Positions 1-7,966 of a stretch of DNA of 64,000 nt are shown one piece after another. This DNA comes from RGIG8497 sp045593265 (GTDB taxonomy: Bacteria > Bacillota > Clostridia > RGIG6154). Every line of letters starts with the position of its first letter. Within the stretch, counting starts at the first letter, position 1. The notes beneath the pieces were generated by a model. The model saw only the letters and a program-made list of their open reading frames with translations. It did no database searches and was not told the origin of the DNA. The DNA is taken from the NCBI GenBank assembly GCA_045593265.1, contig JAZNWH010000089.1, positions 1 through 64,000 of the forward strand, in the 5' to 3' direction. Made by a program: the position numbers and the translations under genes.

Positions 1-1
1 A

Positions 2-730
2 GTTGTTTATATATTGATAAACAGCTTAGTTGGAGAATCAAATACCGGTTTTGCAGTTTCAGATATTCTTTATATATGGAAAACTCCTGTTGCCCAATAT
101 TGGTTTTTGTATGCACTGTTCTTTTTGTTTTGTATTTGGACAGCTTTTTCGGGAATATTAAAAAATTGGCAAATTACAATTATAGCTGTTTTAACAGGTT
201 ATTTAGCTCCGCTTTTTGGTATTCCCCTCGGAAGTCTGGATGTAGTGTTTTACTCGGCACTTGCTTTTGGAATTGGCACATTTGTAGATTTCAAAAGCCT
301 TACTAAGCTTCGGACCTGGGCTAAATGCCTGGTTGTGATACTGCATATAATAACAGGTATCATTTTTATTTTACTAAAAAAAATAGAAGCTCCGTTCATA
401 AAGGAAATAATGATATTGTTTGGAATATATTCCAGTATTATGTTCATTTCTCTGCTCCAATGCTGTAATACTGTTACTCGTTTTCTCGATTTTGCAAATA
501 AGTATTCTTTTCAAATTTACTTATTACACACCATATTTACTGCCGGAATAAGAATAATCTTGCTTCGATTGAATATAACCCAGTGGTGGATTCACGTTCT
601 TTTAGGAACTGCTTGCGGATTGGTGTTTTCGGTGTTAGCGGCAGTAATTGCAAAGAAAGTTAAGTGTTTGAATTTCTTTTTCTTTCCATCAAAAGCTTAT
701 ACATTGAAGAATCTTGATTTTAAAAGGTAA
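2..730 (+). CDS. Acyltransferase family 3 membrane protein, 3' part (5' end outside window)
   Basis: The reading frame is open from base 2, so the gene starts before the window; the first possible start (TTG at 14) has no ribosome site and is not a real start. About 240 residues are visible, with roughly six to seven hydrophobic segments and a Trp-Phe-Leu-Tyr-Ala stretch near residue 30 like that of the acyltransferase-3 (OafA/WecH) superfamily. Such proteins O-acetylate surface polysaccharides or peptidoglycan in the membrane. The catalytic His/Arg region of this family lies in the N-terminal part and is not visible, so substrate cannot be judged. It ends in a basic tail before a strong terminator. 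Confidence 0.7.
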   Translation, partial: VVYILINSLVGESNTGFAVSDILYIWKTPVAQYWFLYALFFLFCIWTAFSGILKNWQITIIAVLTGYLAPLFGIPLGSLDVVFYSALAFGIGTFVDFKSLTKLRTWAKCLVVILHIITGIIFILLKKIEAPFIKEIMILFGIYSSIMFISLLQCCNTVTRFLDFANKYSFQIYLLHTIFTAGIRIILLRLNITQWWIHVLLGTACGLVFSVLAAVIAKKVKCLNFFFFPSKAYTLKNLDFKR

Positions 731-764
731 GCCTGGTCTTATTGTTGTTTAAGAACTTTATTTG

Positions 765-805
765 AACCCTATGAGATAACAAAATTGTTGTCTCATAGGG
801 TTTTT
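765..805 (+). terminator. Rho-independent terminator after the acyltransferase
   Basis: Twelve-base stem AACCCTATGAGA (765-776) pairs with TCTCATAGGGTT (791-802), with extra pairing AACAA/TTGTT inside the loop, followed by a T run. It sits 35 bases after the stop codon. Confidence 0.85.
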
Positions 806-933
806 CTATATCAAAATATGATACGCATTAATCAAAGAAAAGCACTTTTGAAAAAACTTCGTAGACTTATGCCATCTTCTGTGGTATGTTTGTGTTGCCG
901 AAAGTAAATACAAATTTAGGAGATGAATAATTT

Positions 934-1126
934 ATGAAGAAACAAGGTGAATTGACACGAAGTGTCAAGAGAAGGTCCCCTGGGGGAAAAGTATTATGTA
1001 CGGCATTAGCAGTGACTATACTGCTAACAACAGCATCAGCAACTGCAAAACCTTGATGGTTCAGTAAATACCGAGTTACCTTCAGAAAAAGATGATCATC
1101 TGGTTCATCGGCGACATACCTTATGA
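934..1126 (+). pseudogene. Frameshifted remnant of a secreted protein gene
   Basis: An ATG at 934 has a good ribosome site (AGGAGATG at 917-924) and encodes 40 residues: a charged basic start (KRRSPGGK), then a hydrophobic run (CTALAVTILLTTASATA) typical of a signal peptide, then a TGA at 1054 right after the would-be cleavage region. Moving to the +1 frame at 1052 the sequence stays open as LDGSVNTELPSEKDDHLVHR and stops at 1124. This looks like the start of a secreted protein broken by a frameshift and then truncated. No family can be named. A genuine 40-residue peptide cannot be excluded. Confidence 0.35.
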
Positions 1127-1326
1127 GGTTGACTTGCCACAATAACAGCAGGTCTTTTTACAAGAAATTTTCCAAAAAGGCCTTGTAAAAAATATAGTTT
1201 TATGGTAGAGTAAATCTTGTAAAAGAGATTTATTCTGCCTTTGGAATTGATAAGGGTAAAACCTTTCAAAACCGCATAAATACTGGTAAAAATAGCGGTG
1301 ACAGTAAAACCGTCACGCTCGTACAA

Positions 1327-1371
1327 GAAAAAGAGATAAATTTTACTGTCGGTAAAATTTATCTCTTTTTC
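1327..1371. repeat. 20-bp perfect inverted repeat (hairpin)
   Basis: GAAAAAGAGATAAATTTTAC (1327-1346) is exactly complementary to 1352-1371 across a five-base loop. The arm ends in T residues on either strand, so it could terminate transcription both ways. The 200 bases before it (1127-1326) hold no supportable gene; stops are frequent in all frames. It directly abuts the mini-palindrome array that follows. Confidence 0.75.
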
Positions 1372-1373
1372 AA

Positions 1374-1532
1374 TGAATTGCCTGACGGCGTGAATTGAAA
1401 TTAATAATTTCATGAATTGAGCCTACGGCTCTTGAATTGCACCTATCGGTGCATTAAAGGCAATTCAATTCATGTTGCAATAGCAATAATTCATGGTGAA
1501 ACCAATTCATGACAACAAAGTTGTCAATTCAT
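1374..1532. repeat. Array of mini-palindromes joined by inverted connector repeats
   Basis: The left half carries the connector TGAATTG at 1374, 1391, 1413 and 1433. The right half carries its reverse complement CAATTCA(TG) at 1461, 1466, 1488 (AATTCATG), 1503 and 1525. Between connectors sit different short hairpins: GCC-TGAC-GGC, GAAATT-AAT-AATTTC, GAGCC-TAC-GGCTC, GCACC-TATC-GGTGC, then TTGC-AATA-GCAA, GGT-GAA-ACC and ACAAC-AAA-GTTGT. The connectors could pair across the centre, giving a branched tree-like fold. This is seen directly; any function is unknown. Confidence 0.8.
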
Positions 1533-1577
1533 TTGAAAATCTATTGACAGTAAAATCACATCGCACTTGCAACAACC

Positions 1578-1601
1578 AAAAACACCTTCGGGTGTTTTTT
1601 T
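1578..1601 (+). terminator. Small terminator hairpin
   Basis: AACACC-TTCG-GGTGTT followed by a run of T residues. On the + strand it is a compact rho-independent terminator closing the island; it lies downstream of the convergent glycyl-radical enzyme gene, whose stop is at 1637. Confidence 0.7.
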
Positions 1602-1636
1602 GTTACTACATGAAGAGAATTGAACTCCTTTAGATA

Positions 1637-3886
1637 TTATTCGTAGAAATTTCTTGTTAAAACTTCTTGTTGCCATTCGGGTGAAAGAGAAGTAAATTTT
1701 GCAGAAAAGCCTGTAACTCTCACTATTAATGAGGGATATTTTTCGGGATGTTTCTGGGCATCAAGAAGTTGCTCCTTTGATGTACAGTTAAGCTGAAGAG
1801 ACTGGAGTGAAGAAGTCGCAGCTGCTCTTAAAAATGCCTCGCACAAATCAAGTGTTGTTTTTCCTGCAGGTAAAATAATATTTACAACACTATTTCCTGA
1901 CATTTGTGATGCGTCAAGGCAAGAGAGAGAATTAACAACATCGGTAACGGATGGTATTTTTTTCAGTCTTGATGGCGTAAGTCCCTGTGAAAAATACTCT
2001 CCGTTTTTTCGTCCGTCAGGGGTAGCTAAAGTTTTTTCGCCCCAAAATCTTATTTCTGTATAAGTGAGGTGCGAAAGATGCACCTTTCCACCATAAGTAC
2101 CTTTTAAGCTTGAAAGCATTTTATATAAATCATCATTAAATCTTTTTGCTAAAGTGCAGGACTCATTTTTCCCGTCTCCCCATCCTGAACACTTTATTGC
2201 ATCGAGCCGTATATTTTCATATCCTTCCCAATTGTTTCTTACTGCATTAAGCATTTCTTTAAGACTATATTTCTTTTCATCAAAACAAAGAGTTTTAATA
2301 GACATAAGAGAATCTACAATATTAGGAAAACCAAAACACATAAAAATATCATCACGATATTTTGCTCCGCCAGCAGTGAAGTCCTTTTTATTTTCTATGC
2401 AATTTTTAAGTGTCGAAGAAAACAATGGAAGAACATCTACTTTGTTATGTATGTTTCCACCAAGAGTTGTAACCCTGAGTCTTTCTTTAAAAAGAACCAT
2501 ACAGTTATCACACATTATTTTGTAAAATTCTTCAAAGCTTTGGGCACTATCAAAAACTTCAAACTGCATATTTACCTTTTCCATTTTATCGTAAAGCTTA
2601 TGAATTGCAAATTCAAAAGGCTTTAAAAGATTTACATAAGTTCCTGCATCTGCCTTTTCAACTCCGTAGCTCTTTATATCCCAACATCCTGAAACAATAT
2701 AATTTCTTGCTTCCTCAAGAGTTCTGCCTCCCTTAACAAGAGCAGGAATGGTTGCATCATCATTCTGATGAATAACAGTGGTAGTTCCGTTAATGACAGA
2801 CTTATTAATTTCGTCAAGATATTCTTTTGGAGAGTTCTTAGAAAAACGACATTTGATTTTCGGATATATTATTTCTTCTTCCCTTGTTGCCTGCAAAAAC
2901 ATTTTCGTTACTTCATTATAAACCTCATTGCCGTCCTCGTCGCATCCACCTAAAACATAGGTGTTTTCAAACTCATGGTCAGCGTAGCCTACCATCTTCA
3001 TATCATGGTCATAATGCATATCCCAGGTAATCAAAAATTTACAAATTAAATTATAGGCTTCGTCTTGCGTAAGACTGCCCTCTTCAATCTCTTTTTTGTA
3101 AAAAGGATATAAATCAACATCTACTCTTCCAAAGGTATTAAAACCAACACCTTCTAATGCACCCATTGTTTTTCTTAAAAATGCATATGTATTTAAAACC
3201 TCATAAAAAGTCTCCGGTTTTTCCCAGGGTGTTCTTATAGCAGATTTATATATTCTTTCGTAATTTTTCCTGACAGCTGAATCGGTTTCATTTTCTGCAA
3301 GTTTTTTTGCTTTAAGAGCGAATTTTTCGCTCATTCTTTTAAGTGAGAGAAGCCCTTCGCACATAGAAGTCAAAAATTCTCTTTCTTCTTTTTCTTTTGC
3401 ATCCGATAATGCATTTTGTGCTTTTTCAAAAACACCTTTAAGTCCTGTTTCTATTACTGTAGGATAATAGAATGTAAAATGCTGACTTACATCGTTATAA
3501 GGCCCGCACACAAGATACATAAGTTCTTCCGTCTGCGCTTTCTTTAATTCCCACAATTTTTCGTCCTGCTCAATGAATTTTCTCCAGTTTTTCCAGAAAG
3601 TCCATCCCCCTGCATGGCGTTTATTATTTCTGAAATCTCTTGCACCATCACAATGAGCTGAAATTGTGCCTGTTTCATAATAAAAGGGTGAATTTTTAAA
3701 AATTATCGGGTCAAATCTGTCAGAAATCACTTGATATTGAAGTGTTTTTCTTTCATAGGGAGTCATATCTTCCTTTTCCATACTATCTAAAACTTCAAGA
3801 CATTTTACGCAAAATTCTTCACACATATCATCAACCTTATTAGCATAAAAATCTCGCAATTCATCTCTTAAATTTAAATGTGTCAT
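1637..3886 (-). CDS. Glycyl-radical enzyme of PFL/diol-dehydratase superfamily, copy 1
   Basis: The 749-residue product is a full-length glycyl-radical enzyme: an oxygen-sensitive catalyst that stores a radical on a C-terminal glycine and passes it to an active-site cysteine. The radical glycine is about G726 in RVTGFSAKF, 24 residues from the end as in pyruvate formate-lyase. The catalytic cysteine is about C401 in VSGCWDIK. That Gly-Cys-Trp is neither the Cys-Cys of PFL nor the GCVE of diol dehydratases, so the substrate is unknown. The start chosen is ATG 3886, preceded by GAGGTGATTAT; nine upstream codons are also open. It is divergent from an AraC gene and closely similar along its whole length to the enzyme at 5660-7912. 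No activating radical-SAM enzyme is nearby. Confidence 0.92.
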   Translation of the reverse strand: MTHLNLRDELRDFYANKVDDMCEEFCVKCLEVLDSMEKEDMTPYERKTLQYQVISDRFDPIIFKNSPFYYETGTISAHCDGARDFRNNKRHAGGWTFWKNWRKFIEQDEKLWELKKAQTEELMYLVCGPYNDVSQHFTFYYPTVIETGLKGVFEKAQNALSDAKEKEEREFLTSMCEGLLSLKRMSEKFALKAKKLAENETDSAVRKNYERIYKSAIRTPWEKPETFYEVLNTYAFLRKTMGALEGVGFNTFGRVDVDLYPFYKKEIEEGSLTQDEAYNLICKFLITWDMHYDHDMKMVGYADHEFENTYVLGGCDEDGNEVYNEVTKMFLQATREEEIIYPKIKCRFSKNSPKEYLDEINKSVINGTTTVIHQNDDATIPALVKGGRTLEEARNYIVSGCWDIKSYGVEKADAGTYVNLLKPFEFAIHKLYDKMEKVNMQFEVFDSAQSFEEFYKIMCDNCMVLFKERLRVTTLGGNIHNKVDVLPLFSSTLKNCIENKKDFTAGGAKYRDDIFMCFGFPNIVDSLMSIKTLCFDEKKYSLKEMLNAVRNNWEGYENIRLDAIKCSGWGDGKNESCTLAKRFNDDLYKMLSSLKGTYGGKVHLSHLTYTEIRFWGEKTLATPDGRKNGEYFSQGLTPSRLKKIPSVTDVVNSLSCLDASQMSGNSVVNIILPAGKTTLDLCEAFLRAAATSSLQSLQLNCTSKEQLLDAQKHPEKYPSLIVRVTGFSAKFTSLSPEWQQEVLTRNFYE

Positions 3887-3970
3887 ATAATCACCTCGAA
3901 AACAATATAACATTAGCCAAGCTTATATTCAATAGAATTTAGAGAAATTTGTAATATACGGAGATTAATA

Positions 3971-3999
3971 TTTACATTTTTATTGTTATATGCTATATT
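3971..3999 (+). promoter_or_regulatory. Promoter of the first AraC gene
   Basis: TTTACA (3971-3976), a 17-base spacer, then TATATT (3994-3999), placed 24 bases before ATG 4023. The 136-base divergent spacer also has to hold the promoter of the glycyl-radical enzyme on the other strand, so it is the likely site of AraC control. Confidence 0.55.
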
Positions 4000-4022
4000 A
4001 ATATCGAAAGGATTTGTTATTT

Positions 4023-4814
4023 ATGGAATTTTACAATCTTAAAGTGAAAAAACTGGATTTTGTAGTCAGGTATAAAGCAACGGTCAAAAAATTTTCAAGC
4101 AGTAACAACCAACACATAATAGGCTTAAAACTGTCCGGTCGTGCTTTTCACGATTTTGGTTTCCAAAGTTTTACCATAGAAGAAAACTGTATTTATTTTT
4201 TAAATCAAAGAGAAAAATACAATGTAGAAATGAAGGAATTCGGCGAAGTAATTTCTGTACACTTCACAACATATGAGCCTATTGAAACAAACAGCTTTTG
4301 CATAAAAATACGAGACAGAAAAGAAATACTTCGTCTGCTGGAAAAACTTGAATTGCAGACCGCATTATCCGACGAAAGTGAAAATCAATTACTGAGCACA
4401 TTCTATAATATCTGCGGAGAATTTGATAAATTACGAAAAAAGTCATATACAGGTAAAGATAAAAGACTGACAGATGCAAAAGAATTTATAGATTTACATT
4501 ATAAAGAAGAAAACTGCTTCAAAGAAGCAGTTAATCTAAGCGGTATGTCTCAAAGGCATTTCGGTGAAATCTTTAAAAAGCAATTCGGCATTACCCCCTA
4601 CAGATACATAGTGTCAAAAAAAATCGAACTGTCAAAAAAACTACTGAAAACACAAAATATATCCGTAACAGATATATGCAACCTTTGTGGCTTTGGTGAT
4701 ATTTATTACTTCAGTAAGGTTTTTAAAACAGAAACAGGTGTAACCCCTACCCAATACAGAAAAAATTTTAAAAATGTCGGTAAGAAGACGGAGCAAGACC
4801 TGTCTCTGCTTTGA
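4023..4814 (+). CDS. AraC-family transcriptional regulator, copy 1
   Basis: A 263-residue regulator. The N-terminal half (about 1-140) is a cupin-like sensing domain with HDFG and ENCIYFLNQ stretches; the C-terminal 100 residues carry two helix-turn-helix motifs and the AraC signature (ICNLCGFGDIYYFSKVFKTE). ATG 4023 is chosen because AAAGGA lies ten bases upstream, while the upstream TTG at 4014 sits too close to it. It is divergent from glycyl-radical enzyme copy 1, which it probably controls. Its 3' end overlaps the convergent paralogue by 47 bases. Ligand unknown. Confidence 0.9.
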   Translation: MEFYNLKVKKLDFVVRYKATVKKFSSSNNQHIIGLKLSGRAFHDFGFQSFTIEENCIYFLNQREKYNVEMKEFGEVISVHFTTYEPIETNSFCIKIRDRKEILRLLEKLELQTALSDESENQLLSTFYNICGEFDKLRKKSYTGKDKRLTDAKEFIDLHYKEENCFKEAVNLSGMSQRHFGEIFKKQFGITPYRYIVSKKIELSKKLLKTQNISVTDICNLCGFGDIYYFSKVFKTETGVTPTQYRKNFKNVGKKTEQDLSLL

Positions 4815-5517
4815 ATACTTTAGAAAAGTAATATACATCAGAAAAACCGCACATAGATGAAATCTCTTCTATACTAAACCCTTGTGTTTTAAGAAGCTTT
4901 TGAGCAAATTGTACTTTTTTCAAGATAATATACCGAGATGGTGTAGCATTAAAAACACTTTTAAACAAACGATCAAAATGTCTGCGTGAAACATTTACAA
5001 GATTGTATGCATCTTCAAGACAATTTTTATCGGTAAAATTCAAATCGATATATTCTTTTGCACCAACCATTCGTAAATCAGTAGGAGAATATTTTTTTGC
5101 ACAAATATCATTAAACATACCGAAAAGCTTATATATATTACTGTAAAGATTATAGTGCTGCTTTTCTTTAACTCTATTTTGCCTGTCTATTTTCTCAAAT
5201 AATGTAATCATTTCATCCATATTATTAACTTTTATACAAAAGCTGTCTGTCGTAACTTCTTCATTAGTTGTAAAATGAATTGAATAGCTTGTTGCAAATT
5301 CATTGGCATACGCTTTAAAGTCATCTTTCTGATTAAGAAAAAATATACAATTTTCACCTATAGTAAATTTTTTATATCCAAAATCATGTATTTCATCCCC
5401 TGAAAAAGCTATTCCTATTATATGGTCTTTTCTGTTTTTCGCATCCCAGCTTCTGTAAGCTGAGGTATGTTTTATAACAAGATTTACTTTGTCAATTTGC
5501 ATGTTTTCGAAATTCAT
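4768..5517 (-). CDS. AraC-family transcriptional regulator, copy 2
   Basis: A 249-residue paralogue of the AraC protein at 4023-4814, with the same N-terminal HDFGYKKF / ENCIFFLNQ region and a C-terminal double helix-turn-helix (ISSMCGFSDVYYFSKVFKAE). The start ATG 5517 follows a strong AGGAGGGGAG ribosome site. It is divergent from glycyl-radical enzyme copy 2 and convergent with, and overlapping, AraC copy 1, so each enzyme has its own dedicated regulator. The ligand is probably the enzyme's substrate or a relative; this is inference. Confidence 0.9.
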   Translation of the reverse strand: MNFENMQIDKVNLVIKHTSAYRSWDAKNRKDHIIGIAFSGDEIHDFGYKKFTIGENCIFFLNQKDDFKAYANEFATSYSIHFTTNEEVTTDSFCIKVNNMDEMITLFEKIDRQNRVKEKQHYNLYSNIYKLFGMFNDICAKKYSPTDLRMVGAKEYIDLNFTDKNCLEDAYNLVNVSRRHFDRLFKSVFNATPSRYIILKKVQFAQKLLKTQGFSIEEISSMCGFSDVYYFSKVFKAETGLAPSSYRHF

Positions 5518-5539
5518 AAACTCCCCTCCTTGTTAAATC

Positions 5540-5567
5540 ATTATATCATTTTGAATAATTCTGTCAA
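5540..5567 (-). promoter_or_regulatory. Promoter of the second AraC gene
   Basis: On the minus strand TTGACA (5567-5562), a 16-base spacer and TATAAT (5545-5540), both hexamers at consensus, 23 bases before the start codon. Confidence 0.7.
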
Positions 5568-5607
5568 CAACTTATGTCCATATTTTACAAAAAACTGTAT
5601 TTCTGCA

Positions 5608-5636
5608 TTGTTTTAAATACACAACAATAATATAAT
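5608..5636 (+). promoter_or_regulatory. Promoter of glycyl-radical enzyme copy 2
   Basis: TTGTTT (5608-5613), 17-base spacer, TATAAT (5631-5636), then AAAGGA and ATG 5660. The weak -35 beside a perfect -10 fits activation by the divergent AraC protein, which is inference. Confidence 0.6.
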
Positions 5637-5659
5637 TTTCTTAAGAAAGGAATGATTGT

Positions 5660-7912
5660 ATGAATTATTCAAAAATGAGACAGGAACTAACAAACTTTTA
5701 TTTTGAAGGAACAGGCGAAAGAGGCGAAGCTTTTCGCGAAAAGGTATGTAATGAACTTGATTCTTTATACCAGGAAGATATGAATCCTTACGAAATGAAG
5801 GTACTGCAATATAAATCTATCGTTGAAAATTTTGACCCTGTGCTTTTTTATTCATCACCGTATTATTATGAAACAGGTACAATGTGGGCACTTTGCGACG
5901 GTGGCCGTGATTTCAGAGGTTATAAACACGCAGGCGGATGGACTTACTGGAAAAACTGGCACCTTTTCAGAGATCAGGATCCACAAATGATGGACCTTAT
6001 GTTCAAGCATTTCCAAGAAAATCTATATACATTAGGTGCTCCCGACGGTGCTTATAATGACACAATGCAACACTTTAACTTTAATACCAGACCTATCCTT
6101 GAAAAAGGTCTCAAAGGTATTTATGAGGAAGCAAAAGCCGGATTGGAAACAGCAAATGATTGGGAAGAAAAAGCATTTTTAAATTCTGTTTGCGAAGCAA
6201 TGCTCACTTTGAAAAAAATGAGCGAAAAGTTTTCTGAAAAGGCAAGAGAAATGCTTGAAAGCGCTCCCGATGAAGAAAGCCGCAAAAATATGATGCTTAT
6301 ATATGAAACCGCTAAAAGAACACCTTGGGAAAAGCCACGGTCTTTATATGAAGCTTTAAATGCTCTTGCTTTTATGAGAAAAGCGGTAGGTGCTTTGGAA
6401 GGAATAGGACCTAACACCTTCGGAAGAGTAGATATGGACCTTTATCCTTTTTATAAAGCCGATATTGAATCAGGGAAAATTACCAAAGAAGAAGCTTATG
6501 ATCTTATTGCAAAATTTCTTCTTACCTGGGATTTACATTTTGACCATGATACGGAAATGAAAGGCTATTCAGACCACGAGCTTGAAAACACATATGTTCT
6601 CGGCGGATGCGATAAAGATGGAAATCCCCTTTACAATGAAGTAACAAAAATGTTTTTACAAGCAACAAGAGAAGAGGTTATAATATTCCCCAAAATCACA
6701 TGCCGTTTTTCAAAGAATTCGCCGAAAGAATATCTTGATGAAATAAATAAGTCTGTTGCTAACTCAACAAGCACACTTTTATTTCAGAATGACGATGCAA
6801 CAATCCCTGCGGTACTTAAAGCAGGAAAAACTTTGGAAGAAGCAAGAGACTATTTAATAACAGGTTGTTGGGCAATATCGGGTAATGAAATCGAAAAAAT
6901 TGATGATGGATGCTATGTTAATATACTAAAAGTATTTGAATTTACTATTCACAACAGCACCGAAAAAATGAAAAAAATCCAAATGACCTTTAAACCTATA
7001 GATGAAGCACAAAGTTTTGAAGAGCTTTATCAAATTTATTGCGATAATATACTTGTTCTGTTCGAAAAACGTGCCGAAATAGCACGAAAAGGGGGAAATA
7101 TATGGAACAAGGTTGACCCTTTGCCTATTTTTTCATCAACCCTCAAAGACTGTATAAAAAATAAAAAAGATTATACTGCCGGCGGTGCAAAATACCGTGA
7201 TAGCAGATATGAGCTTGTCGGTTTTCCTGATGTTGTTGACTCTCTCCTGGCTATAAAAAGGCTTTGCTTTGAAGAAAAAAAATATACACTCAAGGAAATG
7301 CTTATTGGGGTAAGAAACAACTGGGAAAACTGTGAAGAAATGCGTCTTGATGCCATAAACTGCAGAGGTTGGGGTGATGGTGATGAAGAAGCTTCAGCTT
7401 TTGCCAACAAATTTAACAACGACCTTTACAATATGGCACAGAAACAAATCGGTACATATGGTGGTAAAATAGTTATAGGACATTTTACTTATACCGAAAT
7501 AAGATTCTGGGGAGAAAAGACATTGGCAACTCCTAACGGACGCAAAAACGGAGAATATATAACACAGGGCGTTACTCCGTCAAGGCTCAAGAAAATACCA
7601 TCTGTTACCAGTGTGGTAAACTCTTTTAAACATCTTGACTCCAGCAAAATTGGAGGTAACTCTGTAGTAAATATTATTCTTCCTGACAAAATCCCGCTTG
7701 ATTTATGTGAGGCATTTTTAAGAACCGCAGCAGATTCAGGCATTATGTCATTACAACTTAACTGCACATCAAAAGAACAACTTCTAGATGCACAAAAGCA
7801 TCCTGAAAAATATCCGGAACTTATTATAAGAATATGCGGGTTCTCTGCTAAATTCACTTCTCTTTCGCCTGAATGGCAACAAGAAGTGTTGTCTCGAAAT
7901 TTCTATAATTAA
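5660..7912 (+). CDS. Glycyl-radical enzyme of PFL/diol-dehydratase superfamily, copy 2
   Basis: A 750-residue glycyl-radical enzyme closely similar throughout to the one at 1637-3886 (shared TPWEKP, ALEG(I/V)G, ENTYVLGGCD, RFSKNSPKEYLDEINKS, FTAGGAKYRD-type blocks). The radical glycine is G727 in RICGFSAKF and the catalytic cysteine is C403 in ITGCWAIS. The residue two after the cysteine is Ala here but Asp in the other copy, and this is the position of the catalytic Glu in diol dehydratases, so the two copies may act on different substrates. It has its own promoter and terminator and forms a one-gene operon divergent from an AraC gene. Activation by a radical-SAM enzyme encoded elsewhere is required. 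Confidence 0.93.
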   Translation: MNYSKMRQELTNFYFEGTGERGEAFREKVCNELDSLYQEDMNPYEMKVLQYKSIVENFDPVLFYSSPYYYETGTMWALCDGGRDFRGYKHAGGWTYWKNWHLFRDQDPQMMDLMFKHFQENLYTLGAPDGAYNDTMQHFNFNTRPILEKGLKGIYEEAKAGLETANDWEEKAFLNSVCEAMLTLKKMSEKFSEKAREMLESAPDEESRKNMMLIYETAKRTPWEKPRSLYEALNALAFMRKAVGALEGIGPNTFGRVDMDLYPFYKADIESGKITKEEAYDLIAKFLLTWDLHFDHDTEMKGYSDHELENTYVLGGCDKDGNPLYNEVTKMFLQATREEVIIFPKITCRFSKNSPKEYLDEINKSVANSTSTLLFQNDDATIPAVLKAGKTLEEARDYLITGCWAISGNEIEKIDDGCYVNILKVFEFTIHNSTEKMKKIQMTFKPIDEAQSFEELYQIYCDNILVLFEKRAEIARKGGNIWNKVDPLPIFSSTLKDCIKNKKDYTAGGAKYRDSRYELVGFPDVVDSLLAIKRLCFEEKKYTLKEMLIGVRNNWENCEEMRLDAINCRGWGDGDEEASAFANKFNNDLYNMAQKQIGTYGGKIVIGHFTYTEIRFWGEKTLATPNGRKNGEYITQGVTPSRLKKIPSVTSVVNSFKHLDSSKIGGNSVVNIILPDKIPLDLCEAFLRTAADSGIMSLQLNCTSKEQLLDAQKHPEKYPELIIRICGFSAKFTSLSPEWQQEVLSRNFYN

Positions 7913-7915
7913 AAC

Positions 7916-7955
7916 AAAAAAACTCTTGTTTTCCACTTGGAAACAAGAGTTTTTT
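7916..7955. terminator. Bidirectional terminator between GRE copy 2 and lysK
   Basis: AAACTCTTGTTT pairs with AAACAAGAGTTT across a short CCACTTGG-type loop; A and T runs flank both arms. It can serve the enzyme gene ending at 7912 and the convergent synthetase gene ending at 7967. Confidence 0.88.
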
Positions 7956-7966
7956 ATTTAAATTTT

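Noticed and set aside
1105..1413. 102-codon minus-strand frame in the decayed island
   Set aside because: It spans the 20-bp inverted repeat and part of the palindrome array; no family features or ribosome site.
1374..1532. CRISPR-like array
   Set aside because: Connectors are only 7-9 bases, inverted across the centre, and the spacers are self-complementary rather than unique 30-mers; no cas genes are present.
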